Assembly: GCA_012515645.1 (NCBI GenBank)
Contig: JAAYXY010000033.1
Location: 1 to 8,469 of the forward strand
Direction: 5' to 3'
DNA: 8,469 nucleotides
DNA from: Candidatus Peribacteria bacterium
GTDB taxonomy: Bacteria > Patescibacteriota > Gracilibacteria > Peribacterales > Peribacteraceae
A model generated the notes under the pieces. It made no database searches. It saw only the letters and a list, made by a program, of their open reading frames with translations, and had not been told where the DNA came from. Made by a program: the position numbers and the translations under genes. Below, piece after piece: positions 6,062-8,469 of the stretch (the first letter of the stretch is position 1; every line of letters starts with the position of its first letter).

Positions 6062-7084
6062 ATGGATAAGAAAGACTCAATACTCTCTATAGCTCGGAAG
6101 GAGGGAAAGATAACATCGCAAGGCATCGCGAAAAAATTTGGCGTGAGCAGGCAGTATGCACAAAGAATGTTGCATGATCTGGTAAAGGAAGGGTTGCTGA
6201 TCCAATTGGGTTCTACAAAGGCCGCTTCCTATGTCCCCCCTGCCTATGCGGGCAACGTCGAATGGAGTTTTCGCAAAAGATTCCCCAATCGGAATTTAGC
6301 TGAACATGAGGTGCTGGACGACATAGAAGGACGAGCGCAATTCCGGCGATCTCTACCGGAGAATATTCGTAGTATTTTTGAGTATGCCTTTTCTGAGATG
6401 CTCAACAATGCAATTGAGCACTCACAATCAGAGAATATTCACATTGAAGTAGAAAAAAGAGAGAGCACGCTCATTTTTCAGGTGAATGATTTCGGGATTG
6501 GCGTCTTTCGCAACGTGATGCAGCAGCGCAGACTCAAGTCAGAATTAGAAGCAGTACAGGATTTGCTCAAAGGAAAAACAACGACACAGCCACGAGCACA
6601 TTCGGGAGAGGGTATCTTCTTTACATCAAAAATTGCAGATGTGTTTAGCCTGGAAAGTTTCGGCTATAAATTAACAATCAATCATTTGGTCGATGACATC
6701 TTCTTTGAAGTAGTAAAGCCCTCCAAGCGAGGAACGAAGGTGTTCTTCCAAATCGCGTGTGATTCGCAGCAGCATCTCAGTGATATTTTTAAAGAGTATC
6801 AGACAGATCCGGAGGAACGCGGTTTCGATAAAACTGAGATTCAGGTTCACCTCTATACAATGGGAACCATTCATATTTCCAGATCCCATGCCCGCAGAGT
6901 GCTGGCCGGTCTGGAGAAATTTAAGTCCATTGTCTTGGATTTTGAGAAAGTGCCGAATGTTGGGCAGGCATTCGCGGACGAAATCTTCCGGGTGTTTAGA
7001 AATAGATATCCCACTATTCAGATCACACCGGTAAACATGAATGACGCTGTGCGGTTTATGGTAGAGAGGGTGGGGAAGGAATAA
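6062..7084 (+). CDS. Winged-helix / GHKL-ATPase / STAS-like DUF4325 three-domain regulator
   Basis: The 340-residue protein is cytoplasmic, with no membrane segment. Residues 1-58 form a winged helix (ITSQGIAKKFGVSRQYAQRMLHDLVKEGLLIQLG) of DeoR/MarR-like style, giving DNA binding. Residues about 95-232 form a histidine-kinase-like ATPase fold: N box EMLNNAIEH (112-120, E112 and N116), G1 box DFGIG (143-147) and G2 box SGEGIF (181-186). There is no phospho-accepting His domain, so the nearest analogues are anti-sigma kinases of the RsbW/SpoIIAB type. Residues about 255-335 match the STAS-like DUF4325, with VLDFEKVPNVGQAFADEIFRVF (291-312) where STAS anti-anti-sigma factors carry their phosphorylation loop; here the loop has N299 and no Ser/Thr. 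The chain thus combines a DNA reader, an ATP-binding switch and a partner-type domain. The gene is more AT-rich than those to its left, and its promoter holds repeated motifs it may bind. The signal sensed and its targets are unknown. Confidence 0.85.
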   Translation: MDKKDSILSIARKEGKITSQGIAKKFGVSRQYAQRMLHDLVKEGLLIQLGSTKAASYVPPAYAGNVEWSFRKRFPNRNLAEHEVLDDIEGRAQFRRSLPENIRSIFEYAFSEMLNNAIEHSQSENIHIEVEKRESTLIFQVNDFGIGVFRNVMQQRRLKSELEAVQDLLKGKTTTQPRAHSGEGIFFTSKIADVFSLESFGYKLTINHLVDDIFFEVVKPSKRGTKVFFQIACDSQQHLSDIFKEYQTDPEERGFDKTEIQVHLYTMGTIHISRSHARRVLAGLEKFKSIVLDFEKVPNVGQAFADEIFRVFRNRYPTIQITPVNMNDAVRFMVERVGKE

Positions 7085-7113
7085 GTCCCCAGCCGCACGG
7101 TGACACCCAATGC

Positions 7114-7149
7114 AAAAACAGACTAGCCGCATTCGTATCGCGTGCGGCT
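7114..7149 (-). terminator. Rho-independent-like terminator of the SLH gene
   Basis: On the minus strand the 7-bp arms AGCCGCA (7149-7143) and TGCGGCT (7131-7125) flank an 11-base loop. A run of five T (7118-7114) follows after six bases. The distal T tract and long loop make it weaker than textbook examples. A second copy of the arm, AGCCGCAC on the + strand at 7091-7098, can pair with 7142-7149 instead over 8 bp, which gives an alternative larger hairpin between the two convergent genes. Confidence 0.5.
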
Positions 7150-7156
7150 GTCCGCC

Positions 7157-8188
7157 TCATTCCGCGCTCGTCATCACCCTATAAATAATCTCCGCCACTT
7201 CGCCGCGTGTAAGGAGGTAAGCGGGATCCTGCGCGGACGAGGGAAGGGCATCGATATCCCGAATAGCCTGCATGTACGGCTGGAACCATGGGTCGGTTCC
7301 AGGTTCCTCAGTCGTTAACTCAAACGCCTTGGCTACGATCTTGGCCGCTTCCGCCGTGTTGATCTTATCTGCAGGGCGGAATGTGCCATCCGGATGACCG
7401 TGCACGATACCGAAGCGGCGGGCAGTGCAGGTGTAGGGCATGAACCAGTCGTCCGCCTGCACATCGGAGAAGGGAGAAACTGAACTGAGCACCGGGCATT
7501 CCCCTATTCGCGCCTCATCGAATACAGCATTCATGATGATCTTGGTAAATTCTGCGCGGTTGATCGGATCATTCGGGCGGAATGTGCCATCGGGGTAGCC
7601 GGAGGCGATGCCGTGATCGAGGAGGTATTGGATGGCGGGAGTGTTCTCTATTGGGCGAATATTAAACAAAGCTGTATACATCAAATCAAAATCTATATGC
7701 AGGCCATCATCAAACACACCAACTCGATATACCTCTTCCCCATAAACAAGCACATATGAAGTGATGCTATCTAAACTACAATCCTCTTGTATCTCAAATA
7801 TCTGAATGCCGTTCGCTTCCTTGCTTCCCTTAAGCTCGTAATTCGGATCTCTTCCAAACGGTCCTTCTTTTTCTTGTTGACCGCTAAATGTGTAACACAG
7901 ATGACTTACATATTCATCTATAGAATGCGCATTCTCTATTTTTTGTAAGAAAAAGAGAAAATAGTCAAACTGACCCCCGTTATAAACTGCATGTGATGAA
8001 ATGATTTTAGTATTTGGATCAACTTGGGCACTCGCAGGTAATGGCAATTCGAATGGTGTCCCTGGAATTTCTTGATGAGACCAACTTTCAGGAATGCTAT
8101 ACGCTCCGTCCAAATAACTTACTGCTTCAGTATTCCCCAACGGCCAAACTGCTAGAAAGAGAAGGGCAATGGCTTTGATCAACATCAT
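7157..8188 (-). CDS. SLH-domain surface protein with an unrecognised N-terminal domain
   Basis: The 343-residue precursor starts with a signal peptide (MMLIKAIALLFLAVWPLGNTEA, about 22 residues). Residues 23-182 form an extracellular domain I cannot name (FELPLPASAQVD, YFLFFLQKIENAHSIDEY, then SYVLVYGEEVYRVGVFDDG), rich in beta and aromatic residues. Residues about 184-225 and 238-290 are clear S-layer homology repeats (GYPDGTFRPNDPINRAEFTKII and HGHPDGTFRPADKINTAEAAKI), and about 295-340 is a degenerate third. SLH domains usually bind secondary wall polymers and hold a protein at the surface. The DGTFRP codons are copied exactly in both repeats (17-bp direct repeat at 7374-7390 and 7575-7591). 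DNA for the N-terminal half is much more AT-rich than the SLH half, changing near 7640. The start overlaps the upstream stop as ATGA, so translation is probably coupled. A second ATG at 8185 is possible. Confidence 0.88.
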   Translation of the reverse strand: MMLIKAIALLFLAVWPLGNTEAVSYLDGAYSIPESWSHQEIPGTPFELPLPASAQVDPNTKIISSHAVYNGGQFDYFLFFLQKIENAHSIDEYVSHLCYTFSGQQEKEGPFGRDPNYELKGSKEANGIQIFEIQEDCSLDSITSYVLVYGEEVYRVGVFDDGLHIDFDLMYTALFNIRPIENTPAIQYLLDHGIASGYPDGTFRPNDPINRAEFTKIIMNAVFDEARIGECPVLSSVSPFSDVQADDWFMPYTCTARRFGIVHGHPDGTFRPADKINTAEAAKIVAKAFELTTEEPGTDPWFQPYMQAIRDIDALPSSAQDPAYLLTRGEVAEIIYRVMTSAE

Positions 8189-8469
8189 CGAATGCGGTAA
8201 ATGGTAAATTTTTCAGCACTATTGAAAGTAGTATATAGGATTTTTCTGTAAGCAGGTGTTTTCAGTGCAGCAGCATTAGAATCGAATACCCAAACACCAT
8301 CTTCTGCAATTTTTCCGATAATCATCGTATGACGAGAACCGAACGCTCCACCGTTTATTTGAATGCAGTCCCCGGCTTTTATGTTAGATGATTTCAGTAT
8401 TGATTCAAATTCAAACGCGGGGCTTCCCTCATTAGTTAAACTAATAACTGCATTGGAATTATTCCATGA
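8185..8469 (-). CDS. C-terminus of a cysteine-peptidase-like protein (5' end beyond window)
   Basis: An open frame runs from the window edge to TGA at 8187-8185, giving 94 C-terminal residues. It lacks a start codon here, so it is easily missed. The core is AGDCIQINGGAFGSRHTMII (32-51), then EDGVWVFDSNA (56-66), and FTIYRIR at the end. A His in a GSRHTMII-like strand, followed about 16 residues later by an Asp-Ser-Asn after a second strand, resembles the catalytic His and Asp/Asn part of papain-fold hydrolases such as CHAP or NlpC/P60. The Cys would lie upstream, outside the window. Family assignment is tentative because only the end is visible. It shares low GC with the N-terminal half of the next gene and overlaps it by ATGA, so the two probably form an operon and may act on, or at, the cell wall together. 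Confidence 0.75.
   Translation of the reverse strand, partial: SWNNSNAVISLTNEGSPAFEFESILKSSNIKAGDCIQINGGAFGSRHTMIIGKIAEDGVWVFDSNAAALKTPAYRKILYTTFNSAEKFTIYRIR

Overview
The window looks like a piece of a Patescibacteria/CPR genome, most likely in or near the Peregrinibacteria/Peribacteria. This is an inference from protein style, not a database result. It rests on a SerRS with a divergent motif 3, an S-layer-homology (SLH) surface protein, a large amidase-SpoIID wall hydrolase, and the absence of Shine-Dalgarno sequences at every start I could inspect. The standard code is used: TGA ends several genes, so the TGA=Gly code of Gracilibacteria/Absconditabacteria does not apply.

Left part (1-2604, all + strand): the 3' end of serS; a 106-residue single-pass membrane protein with its own promoter; and a GT4-type glycosyltransferase. 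Short tandem repeats with a 6-7 base period lie at the serS 3' end, just before the glycosyltransferase, and inside it. The internal copy is a two-armed inverted array that adds about 30 residues at the interdomain hinge, with the reading frame kept.

Middle (2640-5930): a secreted 820-residue protein joins an N-acetylmuramoyl-L-alanine amidase/PGRP domain to a C-terminal SpoIID domain, so one polypeptide may cut the peptide stem and the glycan strand. It converges, with a 6-base overlap, on an EamA-type (DMT superfamily) transporter on the minus strand.

Right part (5931-8469): a 131-bp divergent intergenic region holds three direct copies and one inverted copy of an AT-rich motif in front of an unusual regulator. 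The regulator is a winged-helix DNA-binding domain, a GHKL ATPase domain and a STAS-like DUF4325 domain in one chain. Facing it is an SLH-domain surface protein, coupled by an ATGA overlap to the C-terminus of a cysteine-peptidase-like protein that runs off the window. The regulator, the N-terminal half of the SLH gene and the peptidase fragment are visibly more AT-rich than the rest.

A theme across the window is the promoter-to-start distance. Three genes have a -10 box ending exactly 6 bases before the ATG and a fourth has 9, with no SD, which suggests leaderless mRNAs. Most of the genes concern the cell envelope (wall hydrolysis, glycosylation, S-layer-type display, membrane transport). 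No tRNA, rRNA, CRISPR array or transposase was seen.
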